From JABDEZ01 sp965276955 (lineage in GTDB: Bacteria; Bacteroidota; Bacteroidia; Chitinophagales; Chitinophagaceae), in the NCBI GenBank assembly GCA_965276955.1, contig CBDIBP010000036.1, positions 1 through 64,000 of the forward strand: DNA of 64,000 bases, in the 5' to 3' direction. Below the pieces are notes generated by a model. That model searched no databases, was not told where the DNA came from, and was given only the letters and a program-made list of their open reading frames with translations. This document shows, in pieces, positions 25,212 to 33,495 of the stretch (the stretch's first letter is position 1; each line of letters begins with the position of its first letter). The translations under genes and the position numbers were made by a program.

Positions 25212-26426
25212 ATGAAATCGTTCAACGTACCGGTACAGTATCGCAGCCCTATGGTGTCTGCTATAAAGCAGAGCAGAAAGGCCGCAGATAAGATGAAGAA
25301 AGACTTCTCTCCTACTCTGCTGGGGTCTGGTAGCTTGCAGATCATCCTTGCGCGCCACTTTGGATTTTGTTATGGGGTGGAAAACGCCATAGAAATAGCT
25401 TTCCGGGCCATTGAAGAACAACAGGGAAAACGCATATTCCTGCTAAGTGAAATGATACACAACCCCGGGGTAAATGCTGACCTGCAGGCGCTGGGCGTAA
25501 AGTTCCTGATGGATACCAGTGGCAATATGATAGTGAGCTGGGAGGAACTGACCGCTGATGATATTGTGATAATACCTGCCTTTGGTACTACCCTGGAACT
25601 GGAACAAAAACTAAGGGACAAGGGCATAGAACCTACCCTGTACGAGACCACATGCCCCTTCGTGGAAAAGGTATGGAACCGTGCCGAAAAGATAGGCCAG
25701 GAAGGCTATACAGTAATAGTGCATGGCAAGCCGAAGCATGAAGAAACACGCGCTACTTTCTCTCATAGCGAAGCACACACGCCAACCGTAGTGGTGAAGG
25801 ATATGGCAGAGGCCGAACTGCTGGCCAGGTACATCGACCATACACTCCCTGCCGAACAATTCTATATCGATCTTAAGAACCAATTTTCAGAAGGGTTTGA
25901 TGTGGAGCGCGACCTGCAACGCATCGGAGTGGTGAACCAAACTACTATGCTCGCCAGCGAAACACAGGCTATTGCCGACTACCTGAAAGGGATAATAGTA
26001 AACCACTACCAACCCGCCGCAGATAATATAAGTGAGCGCTTTGCAGAGACCCGCGATACATTGTGCTATGCTACCATGGATAATCAGGGTGCCGTACAAG
26101 GTATGCTGGAGCACGATGCCGACATGGCGCTGGTGATAGGTGGTTATAACAGTTCCAACACAAGTCACCTGGTGGAGCTATGCGAATTGAAATTGCCTAC
26201 CTACTATATTAAAGATGAAGCTTGTCTTATTTCTGCAACTGAGATCAGCCACTTTGATATGCATGAGCATAAAGAGATAGTAACCAACAATTACATCCCT
26301 GGTAATAGACCATTAAAGGTAATGGTCACCTCGGGCGCCTCTTGCCCCGATGCCCTTGTAGAAAGAGTGATGGAACGGTTGGCGCTGCTGACGGGGAACA
26401 GTGAGGAGCTGAAAGTGGTGGGTTAA
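25212..26426 (+). CDS. ispH: 4-hydroxy-3-methylbut-2-enyl diphosphate reductase, long form
   Basis: A 404-residue iron-sulfur enzyme, last step of the MEP route, giving IPP and DMAPP. The three cluster cysteines lie in RHFGFCYGVENA, TTCPFVEKVWNRA and SGASCPDALVE; the substrate-binding VVNQTTMLASET and GGYNSSNTSHL blocks are present. At about 400 residues and with GGYNSSNTSHL it belongs to the long cyanobacterium/plant-like class rather than the roughly 300-residue E. coli class. The N-terminal 45 residues are basic and poorly defined; a later start is possible. Confidence 0.93.
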   Translation: MKSFNVPVQYRSPMVSAIKQSRKAADKMKKDFSPTLLGSGSLQIILARHFGFCYGVENAIEIAFRAIEEQQGKRIFLLSEMIHNPGVNADLQALGVKFLMDTSGNMIVSWEELTADDIVIIPAFGTTLELEQKLRDKGIEPTLYETTCPFVEKVWNRAEKIGQEGYTVIVHGKPKHEETRATFSHSEAHTPTVVVKDMAEAELLARYIDHTLPAEQFYIDLKNQFSEGFDVERDLQRIGVVNQTTMLASETQAIADYLKGIIVNHYQPAADNISERFAETRDTLCYATMDNQGAVQGMLEHDADMALVIGGYNSSNTSHLVELCELKLPTYYIKDEACLISATEISHFDMHEHKEIVTNNYIPGNRPLKVMVTSGASCPDALVERVMERLALLTGNSEELKVVG

Positions 26427-26597
26427 CAATAAAAATTACTCTGAGCATCGTTAATGAGATACATATCATTTCAAAAATGTGTATAAGTATTCAGGTCGTT
26501 CGGGAGTTCTCATTTATCTTGCATTAGTTTTAATTTGCACACGCAGCAACCGTGCAGATGTGAAATTGAAGGTAGTGCTGATTGATATTTTCCCAAC

Positions 26598-26714
26598 AAA
26601 TTTCCCGGTTATTTTTCCTGAAGTAAATCGGAAATTTCATACAGGATGCTTATCAGCAAAGGGTTTCAGCCATACTACCGAATTTCCGGTACCGGAAATA
26701 ATCGGAAATTTCAT
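26598..26714. repeat. Cluster of palindromic GAAATTTCCG elements (copy A)
   Basis: Within 117 bases: AAATTTCCCGG at 26598-26608; the 15-base direct repeat AATCGGAAATTTCAT at 26626-26640 and again at 26700-26714; and the perfect 18-base palindrome ATTTCCGGTACCGGAAAT at 26682-26699. The same core recurs in the gap at 53,590-53,730. Confidence 0.85.
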
Positions 26715-26810
26715 CCGGGTTACCGGTAAATATGCTGGCACAAGTAGCACAAATTTATAACATTTAATTTCAATAACAGGCAAACCATAGCATATGCTCA
26801 GTTTGTCTAC

Positions 26811-26818
26811 TATTTTTG
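26811..26818 (+). promoter_or_regulatory. -7 box of the leuS promoter
   Basis: TATTTTTG fits TAnnTTTG and ends 6 bases before the ATG at 26825; the leuS message would have almost no leader, which fits a Bacteroidota gene without Shine-Dalgarno signal. The -33 element is unclear. Confidence 0.4.
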
Positions 26819-26824
26819 CGAATT

Positions 26825-29617
26825 ATGGAATACGCTTTCGGCACTATTGAAAAGAAGTGGAAAAAATACTGGGAAGAGCATCAAACTTATAAGGTTGAGA
26901 ACAATACCGGCAAACCTAAGTTCTACATACTCGACATGTTCCCTTACCCCAGCGGGGCGGGGCTACACGTGGGCCATCCTTTGGGTTATATAGCTTCTGA
27001 TATCTATGCGCGCTATAAAAGGCTTAGGGGCTTCAACGTACTACACCCAATGGGCTACGATAGTTTTGGTCTGCCTGCCGAGCAATACGCCTTGGAAACA
27101 GGTCAGCACCCTGCCGTTACCACCGAAAAGAATATAGCCCGCTATCGCGAGCAACTGGACAATATAGGCTTCTGCTACGACTGGGATCGCGAGGTGCGTA
27201 CCAGCGATGCCAAATATTATAAGTGGACACAGTGGATATTCCTGCAGCTATTCCATAGCTGGTTCGATAAAGCTGCGAATAAGGCTCGCCCTATCGCGGA
27301 GCTTATTTCCATATTCGAAAAGGAAGGCAATGTAAATAATATATGTCCTGAAGATGACAGCCTGCAATTCAGTAGTGCTGACTGGAATGGATATGACAAC
27401 CAGCATAAACGCGATACGCTAATGCGCTACCGCCTGGCCTATCAGGGCTATGCAGAAGTGTGGTGGTGCGAGGCGTTGGGTACCGTATTGGCAAATGATG
27501 AAGTGGTGAACGGCGTATCCGAGAGAGGTGGCCACCCCGCAGAGCGCAAGCGCATGCGCCAGTGGTTCCTGCGCATTACTGCATTTGCCGACAGGCTACT
27601 GGAAAGCTTGGACACACTGGACTGGAGCGAGGCCATGAAAGAAATGCAGCGCAACTGGATAGGCAAAAGCAACGGAGCCGAAGTACGGTTTGCAATAGAA
27701 GGGCATAACGATAGAACGATAACAGTATTTACCACACGGCCCGACACCATATTTGGCGTTGACTTTATGGTGCTGGCACCCGAGCTGGAACTGGTAGATG
27801 CCATAACAACTGGCGCGCAAAAACAAGCGGTAGAGGAATATAAGAAGTATGTAAAGAGCCGCAGTGAGCGCGAGCGCATAGCAGAGGTAAAGCAGGTGAC
27901 CGGTGCGTTTACCGGCGCATATGCCGTTAACCCGGTCAGCGGCAAAAGCGTGCCTGTATGGATCAGCGAATACGTGCTTGCGGGCTATGGCACCGGCGCT
28001 ATAATGGCAGTACCAAGCGGCGATGAGCGCGACCATGCATTTGCCAAACATTTCAACCTTCCTATCACCAACATATTTGGCGATAGTTACAATGGTGCAG
28101 ATGCTTATAGCGCTAAGAAAGGCATTATAGAAAATAGCGGCTTCCTCACCGGGTTAGAGATAGCGCAGGCAAATGAAGCGGCTATAAAAGCCATAGAAGA
28201 AAAAGGGGCTGGTCGCAGAAAAGTGAATTATAAATTCCGCGATGCAGGTTTTAGTCGCCAGCGGTACTGGGGAGAACCCTTTCCTATTATCTATATCGAC
28301 GGCTTACCCTATGGTACCGACGAAAAAGCAATAAGCACACAACCAGAACTGCAGGAACTGCCGGTGATATTACCGCGAGTAGAGTCATACAAACCCGGCC
28401 CTGAAGGTGAAGGCCCACTGGCCAATGTTATGGACTGGGTCACTACCCCACTCGGCAACCGCGAGACCAATACTATGCCCGGCTATGCTGCCAGCAGCTG
28501 GTATTTCTTGCGGTACATGGATCCACACAACGAACATGCATTTGCCGACCGTGCTGCAGTGGACTACTGGAACCAGGTTGATATATATATAGGGGGTACC
28601 GAACATGCCGTAGGCCACCTGCTCTATAGCCGCATGTGGACCAAAGCACTGTATGACCTTGGGTATATAGGATTTGATGAGCCATTTAAAAAGCTCATCA
28701 ACCAGGGAATGATACAGGGAAGCAGTAGGTTTGTGTATAGGGTAAGTGGTACAACGCAGTTCGTTTCCAACGGTTTAAAAGACCAGTATAAAACCGACGA
28801 GCTACATGTAGATGTGAATATAGTTGATGGACTGGAACTGGACACTGAAGCTTTTACCAAGTGGCGGCCTGAATATGCCAATGCTACTTTTATACTCGAG
28901 AATAGCAAGTATATATGTGGCGCAGGGACCGAAAAAATGTCCAAATCAAAATACAATGTGGTCAACCCGGACGATATTGTAGCGCAATACGGCGCAGACA
29001 CCTTCCGCATGTACGAGATGTTCCTGGGGCCTATTGACATCAGCAAGCCATGGGATACTAAGGGCATAGAGGGTGTGCACCGTTTCCTGAAAAAACTATG
29101 GCGTCTTTATTCTGATGAACAGAAAGGCTGGATAGTGACCGACGATGCAGCTACAGATGCAGAACTGCGTGTACTGCACAAGACCATAAAGAAGATAGGA
29201 GACGATATAGAAAAGTGGGCATACAACACTGCTGTAAGCCAGTTCATGATATGCGTGAACGACCTTACTGCACTAAACTGTCACAAAAAAGAAGTACTGC
29301 AACCACTGGCTATAGCACTGAGCCCTATGGCGCCGCACCTCGCAGAGGAGCTATGGCATCAACTGGGCAATACCACCAGTATGCTCGATGCATCATTCCC
29401 CGCTTATGAAGAAAAATATGTGGTAGAGAACAGCAAGACCTACCCAGTGGCCGTAAATGGTAAAACGCGGGCAGAAATGGAATTTGCCCTCGATGCCGAC
29501 CAAGCCTACATACAACAGGAAGTATTGGCTGATGCCAACGTACAGAAATGGATGGAAGGCAAGGATGTAAAAAAATTCATCTACGTGAAGGGCAAAATGA
29601 TAAACGTGGTGGTCTAA
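26825..29617 (+). CDS. leuS: Leucyl-tRNA synthetase
   Basis: A 930-residue class I synthetase that charges tRNA-Leu. HIGH-type motif HVGH is at residues 48-51 in PYPSGAGLHVGHPLGY and KMSKS at 704-708. The editing (CP1) domain is present with TVFTTRPDTIFGVDF and GTGAIMAVPSGDERDHAF. A Bacteroidota-type insertion lies around residues 150-190. The frame opens at a TTG (26816) but ATG 26825 gives the usual MEYAFGTIEKKW start. Confidence 0.97.
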   Translation: MEYAFGTIEKKWKKYWEEHQTYKVENNTGKPKFYILDMFPYPSGAGLHVGHPLGYIASDIYARYKRLRGFNVLHPMGYDSFGLPAEQYALETGQHPAVTTEKNIARYREQLDNIGFCYDWDREVRTSDAKYYKWTQWIFLQLFHSWFDKAANKARPIAELISIFEKEGNVNNICPEDDSLQFSSADWNGYDNQHKRDTLMRYRLAYQGYAEVWWCEALGTVLANDEVVNGVSERGGHPAERKRMRQWFLRITAFADRLLESLDTLDWSEAMKEMQRNWIGKSNGAEVRFAIEGHNDRTITVFTTRPDTIFGVDFMVLAPELELVDAITTGAQKQAVEEYKKYVKSRSERERIAEVKQVTGAFTGAYAVNPVSGKSVPVWISEYVLAGYGTGAIMAVPSGDERDHAFAKHFNLPITNIFGDSYNGADAYSAKKGIIENSGFLTGLEIAQANEAAIKAIEEKGAGRRKVNYKFRDAGFSRQRYWGEPFPIIYIDGLPYGTDEKAISTQPELQELPVILPRVESYKPGPEGEGPLANVMDWVTTPLGNRETNTMPGYAASSWYFLRYMDPHNEHAFADRAAVDYWNQVDIYIGGTEHAVGHLLYSRMWTKALYDLGYIGFDEPFKKLINQGMIQGSSRFVYRVSGTTQFVSNGLKDQYKTDELHVDVNIVDGLELDTEAFTKWRPEYANATFILENSKYICGAGTEKMSKSKYNVVNPDDIVAQYGADTFRMYEMFLGPIDISKPWDTKGIEGVHRFLKKLWRLYSDEQKGWIVTDDAATDAELRVLHKTIKKIGDDIEKWAYNTAVSQFMICVNDLTALNCHKKEVLQPLAIALSPMAPHLAEELWHQLGNTTSMLDASFPAYEEKYVVENSKTYPVAVNGKTRAEMEFALDADQAYIQQEVLADANVQKWMEGKDVKKFIYVKGKMINVVV

Positions 29618-29658
29618 TACATCATTAAGAATAAATTACAACAAGTTTACACAAGTGT

Positions 29659-29686
29659 GGCCCCATACATGCTTACCTTTGGGGCC
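29659..29686 (+). promoter_or_regulatory. Inverted repeat over the -7 box of the SCO gene
   Basis: GGCCCCA (29659-29665) and TGGGGCC (29680-29686) form a 7-bp inverted repeat enclosing 14 bases; the -7 box TACCTTTG (29674-29681) overlaps its right arm. It could be the leuS terminator (no T-run follows), an operator of the SCO gene, or both. Confidence 0.35.
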
Positions 29687-29703
29687 GCATATTTTAGTAT
29701 AAA

Positions 29704-30339
29704 ATGAACCAGAAAAAAACGACCGTCGTCCTTGTATCTTTTTTTATTGTACTTGGTATCGCATTCTTAGGTTATTTCTATAAGGTAACGCATGAGCAAA
29801 AAAAGTCAACGCTACGTGTATTGGGCAACCCGGGCCATCATGTAGAAGATTTCTCTTTTACCAACCAGGATGGCAAAGTAATAACCAATGCCGATGTAAA
29901 GGGGAAGATATATGTGGTCTCTTACTTTTTCGCCACATGTAAAGGTATTTGCCCTAAAATGAATGAGCATCTCACCAATGTGGCAAAAGCATTCAGGGGG
30001 AATAAAAATGTAATGATCTTATCGCACACCGTAGATCCTAAGAAGGATAGTGTGGCGGCGCTAAAAGAATACAGTATGCGGTTTGAGGCCGACCCGTCTC
30101 AATGGATGTTCCTGACCGGGGACAAGAAAAAACTGTATGACATGGCCCGGTACAGCTACCTCATCAGTGCCCAGGATGATACTACAGGTGTTACTATTGA
30201 CAAAGATTTTATACATGACAACCACTACGTGCTTGTAGATAAAGATGGACAGGTACGCGGCTTTTATGATGGCCTACGGATGGATGAAGTGAACAAACTG
30301 ATAACAGATATTAACGGCCTGCTGAAGGATAACAATTAG
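29704..30339 (+). CDS. SCO family protein (copper chaperone/thioredoxin fold)
   Basis: A 211-residue protein anchored by an N-terminal membrane helix (about residues 8-26) with the periplasmic thioredoxin-like SCO domain. Copper ligands are C79 and C83 (FATCKGICPKM) and H174 (DNHYVLVDKDG). SCO proteins deliver copper to the CuA centre of cytochrome c oxidase or handle disulfides. No oxidase subunit genes are nearby. It converges with the chromate transporter gene, 2 bases apart. Confidence 0.92.
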   Translation: MNQKKTTVVLVSFFIVLGIAFLGYFYKVTHEQKKSTLRVLGNPGHHVEDFSFTNQDGKVITNADVKGKIYVVSYFFATCKGICPKMNEHLTNVAKAFRGNKNVMILSHTVDPKKDSVAALKEYSMRFEADPSQWMFLTGDKKKLYDMARYSYLISAQDDTTGVTIDKDFIHDNHYVLVDKDGQVRGFYDGLRMDEVNKLITDINGLLKDNN

Positions 30340-30341
30340 CG

Positions 30342-31562
30342 CTATGCATGCATGGTCCAGCCCAGCAGCAACCAGGCAAGTACTATAAATGGTGATGGTA
30401 TCTTAGTAAAGTTGAGCAGGCAAAAGGTGATAACTATTACTACCACATTACTCCACTCAAAGCCCATCGATTCAAATAGTACAAGGCCCGATGCCCATAT
30501 TATACCCACCACAGCGGCATTTATACCCTCCAGCGCCCTGAATATGATAACGTGATGGCGCAGGTTCTGGAATATAGGGAAGAAGAAGAAAAGTAATAAT
30601 GTGCTGGGCAGGAACAATGCAGTGGTAGCAGTAATACAACCTATCACCTGCCAACCCGGGCCATAACCACTCATCATCATGCCACCCATAAAGGAGGCTA
30701 TGGAAAAAACAGGACCCGGAACGGCCTGCACCATACCAAAGCCTGTAAGCAATTCGGACGAGGTGATAACAGGCGCCATATGGTGCTTCAACGGCAGGTT
30801 CACGAACTGGAACAGCATCATGGGCAGCAACGCCTGCCCGCCGCCAAACACTATACTTCCAAAACGGTAAAAGTTCTCAAATATATTAAAAATCCTACCA
30901 TGTGGCCACAATACCCCCTTGGTGCGCGCCATTTCGCTAAATATACCTGCAACAATAAATATAGCAGCGAACAACCATAGATTTATCCAATTAATGGGTT
31001 TAGGTTTTTCAACGGTATCTGGGATACGCTTATCGCTAAAGTTACTAATGGTACCGGCAACCAAAAGAATGGCAGGGAACACCCAGGGCGAGCGCACCAA
31101 TATAGTGACCACCAAAGAACCCAGCATAATAACGGTAGTGGCTACGTGGCGGGTACTGGTCTTCATCATCTTTGCTGCTGCAAAGCACACGAACCCCACC
31201 GACATAGGTTGTATATAGGAAAAAATACTTTTATCGAGCGACCGGGCATTGAAATAGTAAACGATGAAAGAGAACAGCGACATGAGCATAGCCGCCGGGA
31301 ACACCCATAATAATAAGGTGAGCACTGCAAGTGGTATACCACCGCGCTTCATGGCTATGAGCATTACCGTTTGTGTAGAAGAGGGGCCAGGCAGCATCTG
31401 GCAAAAAGCATTGTAAGAAAGCAGCTCATCCTCAGTTACATCTTTCCTTTTTTGTACGAACGTGCGTATCATCATGCCCATATGCCCCTGTGGCCCACCA
31501 AAAGCGGTAAAAGAGTAGAAAAATACCGCTCTCAGGAAAGGTACATGCCTCAGTAACATCAT
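30342..31562 (-). CDS. chrA: Chromate transporter, two-domain type
   Basis: A 406-residue inner-membrane protein with two homologous halves of the CHR family, each with about five or six hydrophobic segments. Half one has FYSFTAFGGPQGHMGMMIRTFV and FCQMLPGPSSTQ, half two has FGSIVFGGGQALLPMM and GFGMVQAVPGPVFSIASFMG. ChrA proteins export chromate or, in others, have unknown anion substrates. It is a single-gene unit with a 105-base gap to the next gene. Confidence 0.93.
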   Translation of the reverse strand: MMLLRHVPFLRAVFFYSFTAFGGPQGHMGMMIRTFVQKRKDVTEDELLSYNAFCQMLPGPSSTQTVMLIAMKRGGIPLAVLTLLLWVFPAAMLMSLFSFIVYYFNARSLDKSIFSYIQPMSVGFVCFAAAKMMKTSTRHVATTVIMLGSLVVTILVRSPWVFPAILLVAGTISNFSDKRIPDTVEKPKPINWINLWLFAAIFIVAGIFSEMARTKGVLWPHGRIFNIFENFYRFGSIVFGGGQALLPMMLFQFVNLPLKHHMAPVITSSELLTGFGMVQAVPGPVFSIASFMGGMMMSGYGPGWQVIGCITATTALFLPSTLLLFFFFPIFQNLRHHVIIFRALEGINAAVVGIIWASGLVLFESMGFEWSNVVVIVITFCLLNFTKIPSPFIVLAWLLLGWTMHA

Positions 31563-31667
31563 TTACAGACCCGAATTATGAAATAAAAATAAACACAAAA
31601 AGCCGTAAATGAAAGTGCAATGATTTTCCGATGTCATTTTGTATCTTGCAGAGCAAATAATACCATT

Positions 31668-31817
31668 ATGAATCACTTGCTACTTAATGCCTTTTATAAT
31701 ACTGTAACCACGTCTGTTGGCCCTATACTTATGTGGGTATTTGCAATATTGTTCACTATCGAGACAATATATGTAATGTCAAAATACCTCGGTTCAGAAG
31801 ACAGAAAGAAAAAATAA
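31668..31817 (+). CDS. Small single-pass membrane protein (49 residues)
   Basis: From ATG 31668 the peptide MNHLLLNAFYNTVTTSVGPI is followed by a membrane segment (LMWVFAILFTIETIYVMSKYL) and ends in a charged EDRKKK tail. The pdxH start lies 5 bases beyond its stop, so the two are probably one transcript. I know of no named family; the length, clean hydrophobic helix and positive tail support a real small protein. A longer frame from 31620 has no good start. Confidence 0.6.
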   Translation: MNHLLLNAFYNTVTTSVGPILMWVFAILFTIETIYVMSKYLGSEDRKKK

Positions 31818-31822
31818 ATACA

Positions 31823-32473
31823 TTGCCTTCGCAAGACCTGAATATTGCGGCCATCCGCACAGACTATACACTTGCTGCACTTGATGAAGCCGGTACGGGT
31901 AACGACCCCCTTTATTTTTTTGAAAAGTGGTTCAAAGAAGCTGAAACAGCGCAGATAAGTGAGGTAAATGCAATGACCCTTGCCACTGTAGATGGCCAGC
32001 ATAAGCCACATGCACGTATAGTTTTGCTAAAGGGTGTTGATGACAACGGGTTCATTTTTTTCACCAATTACAATAGCGCAAAAGGGCGGGATATAGCAGC
32101 TAATGCTAATGCCGCCCTATTATTTTTCTGGAAAGAGCTGGAGCGGCAGGTGCGTATAGAAGGTATCATAGAAAAAGTACCTGAAGCCGACAGCGACCAG
32201 TATTTCAACTCCCGCCCGGTTGGCAGCCGTTTAGGCGCATGGGCATCGCCGCAGAGCAAAGTTATAGCAGACCGGAACATACTTAATGAGAACTATGCCA
32301 TATACGAACAAAAGTATATGAATAGTAGTATTCCAAGACCACCATATTGGGGAGGTTACAGGTTAGTAGCGAACAGCATAGAATTTTGGCAAGGCAGGAG
32401 CAACCGCATGCATGACCGCATACTGTTTACAAAAGGCAAGGGAGGCTGGTCTCAACAAAGGTTGGCACCATAG
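31823..32473 (+). CDS. pdxH: Pyridoxamine 5'-phosphate oxidase
   Basis: A 216-residue FMN enzyme that oxidises PNP/PMP to PLP. The order of blocks is typical: N-terminal IRTDYTLAALDEA, FMN-binding MTLATVDGQHKPHARIVLLKGVDDNGFIFFTNYNSAKG, FFWKELERQVRIEG, then SRPVGSRLGAWASPQS and the C-terminal YWGGYRLVANSIEFWQGRSNRMHDR. A TTG at 31823 is preferred as the start; the frame opens at GTG 31733, but that would lie within the small membrane-protein gene and give an unlikely N-terminus. Confidence 0.93.
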   Translation: MPSQDLNIAAIRTDYTLAALDEAGTGNDPLYFFEKWFKEAETAQISEVNAMTLATVDGQHKPHARIVLLKGVDDNGFIFFTNYNSAKGRDIAANANAALLFFWKELERQVRIEGIIEKVPEADSDQYFNSRPVGSRLGAWASPQSKVIADRNILNENYAIYEQKYMNSSIPRPPYWGGYRLVANSIEFWQGRSNRMHDRILFTKGKGGWSQQRLAP

Positions 32474-32506
32474 TATCGTCAATAAACCACATTACAATTT
32501 CCGAGA

Positions 32507-32554
32507 TTTACAATGCATTAACGAAAATTAGTGTTTTTGTTAATGCATTGTAAA
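32507..32554. repeat. Long perfect inverted repeat upstream of the polysaccharide locus
   Basis: Arms of 16 bases (TTTACAATGCATTAAC at 32507-32522 and its exact complement at 32539-32554) enclose 16 bases, of which a further G-U and four A-T pairs can extend the stem to about 21 bp. There is no T-run after it. It lies between pdxH and the first gene of the polysaccharide locus, 70 bases before the ATG. It may be a terminator for pdxH, an RNA element or an operator. Confidence 0.85.
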
Positions 32555-32624
32555 ACCATTATAAATACGTTAAGCTCTTTAAAGTTCAAACTACATTTAC
32601 CTTCTAAATATAAAAACCGAGAGA

Positions 32625-33473
32625 ATGTACACTCCCAGCCGAAATACTTTTTATCTGACCGCGCTTATACTATTGGTGCTTACATCGGCATGTTCGCTGC
32701 CGAGGAGGACCATATATTTCAGAGATAATGCGCCTACAGATACTACGGTACTTATTACCAAAATACCTCCATATATACAGAGTGTGATAGCACCTGATGA
32801 TATATTGGCGTTCAAAATATCGAGTATCAGTGACTTTACTGTAAAAGATCCTGTTAGCATATTTAATGATGGTGGTATCGAATATCCATTGACTGCCACG
32901 AAAGGCGGTGGTGGTGGTGGTAGCGGTGGACAAGGTGGTGGTACTATCAAAGGTTACCTTGTTGATCCTGATGGTTATGTAGACTTCCCTGTAATAGGCA
33001 AAATGAAAGTATCTGGCCTTACCTTAAGGAATGTTAAAGATATACTATGCGAGAAATTAAGAATGAACTATGTGAAGGATCCTGTTGTTGAGATAAGGAT
33101 ACTGAACTACAAGGTAACAGTACTCGGAGAGGTTAAATACCCAGGTGTGGTAATTGCACCGAACCATAGGATGAATGTACTGGAAGCGCTTGCAGCTGCG
33201 GATGACATCACCCTGGCAGGTAGAAAAGATAACGTGCTTGTGATACGTGAGAATCATGGTCGTCGTGAATTTGCACGCATCAATCTGAATAGCCGTAACG
33301 CATTTGCAAACCCTTATTTCTATCTGAAACAAAACGATATAGTATATGTAGAATCGGCCCGTGTAGCACGTCAGGAAGCACAGAACGATGTAGTTAGGTT
33401 CTACCTGCCTGCATTAGCCGAAATATTTACATCAGTGATAGGGGTATTTGCCTTGACGCAACTAACCAAATAA
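32625..33473 (+). CDS. Polysaccharide export outer-membrane lipoprotein (Wza-like)
   Basis: A 282-residue lipoprotein: signal peptide with lipobox LTSAC (Cys at residue 23), then the Poly_export domain (IAPDDILAFKISS to VDFPVIGKMKVSGLTLRNV) and SLBB-type repeats (YKVTVLGEVKYPGVVIAPN). A Gly-rich stretch of about 15 residues (GGGGGG and similar) sits between the first two segments. Wza proteins form the outer-membrane pore for capsule or exopolysaccharide. It is 22 bases upstream of the Wzc-like gene and begins the locus. A hydrophobic helix at the end (about 265-282) fits the outer-membrane helix. Confidence 0.9.
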   Translation: MYTPSRNTFYLTALILLVLTSACSLPRRTIYFRDNAPTDTTVLITKIPPYIQSVIAPDDILAFKISSISDFTVKDPVSIFNDGGIEYPLTATKGGGGGGSGGQGGGTIKGYLVDPDGYVDFPVIGKMKVSGLTLRNVKDILCEKLRMNYVKDPVVEIRILNYKVTVLGEVKYPGVVIAPNHRMNVLEALAAADDITLAGRKDNVLVIRENHGRREFARINLNSRNAFANPYFYLKQNDIVYVESARVARQEAQNDVVRFYLPALAEIFTSVIGVFALTQLTK

Positions 33474-33495
33474 AGAACATTTAAATAAATTATCA

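Larger units (their letters stand above)
26427..26824. other. 398-base gap with palindromic GGAAATTTCC-type repeats
   Basis: No convincing gene. The stretch contains several copies of a GAAATTTCCG-like element in both orientations (see the separate repeat entry) and ends with the leuS promoter. A 93-codon open frame at 26479-26760 runs across the repeats and has no protein-like features. Confidence 0.7.

Noticed and set aside
26479..26760. 93-residue open frame between ispH and leuS
   Set aside because: It runs over the palindromic repeats, its translation is not protein-like, and the repeats explain the open frame.
31733..31822. N-terminal extension of PdxH from GTG 31733
   Set aside because: It overlaps the small membrane-protein gene and has no similarity to PdxH N-termini; TTG 31823 gives the normal length.
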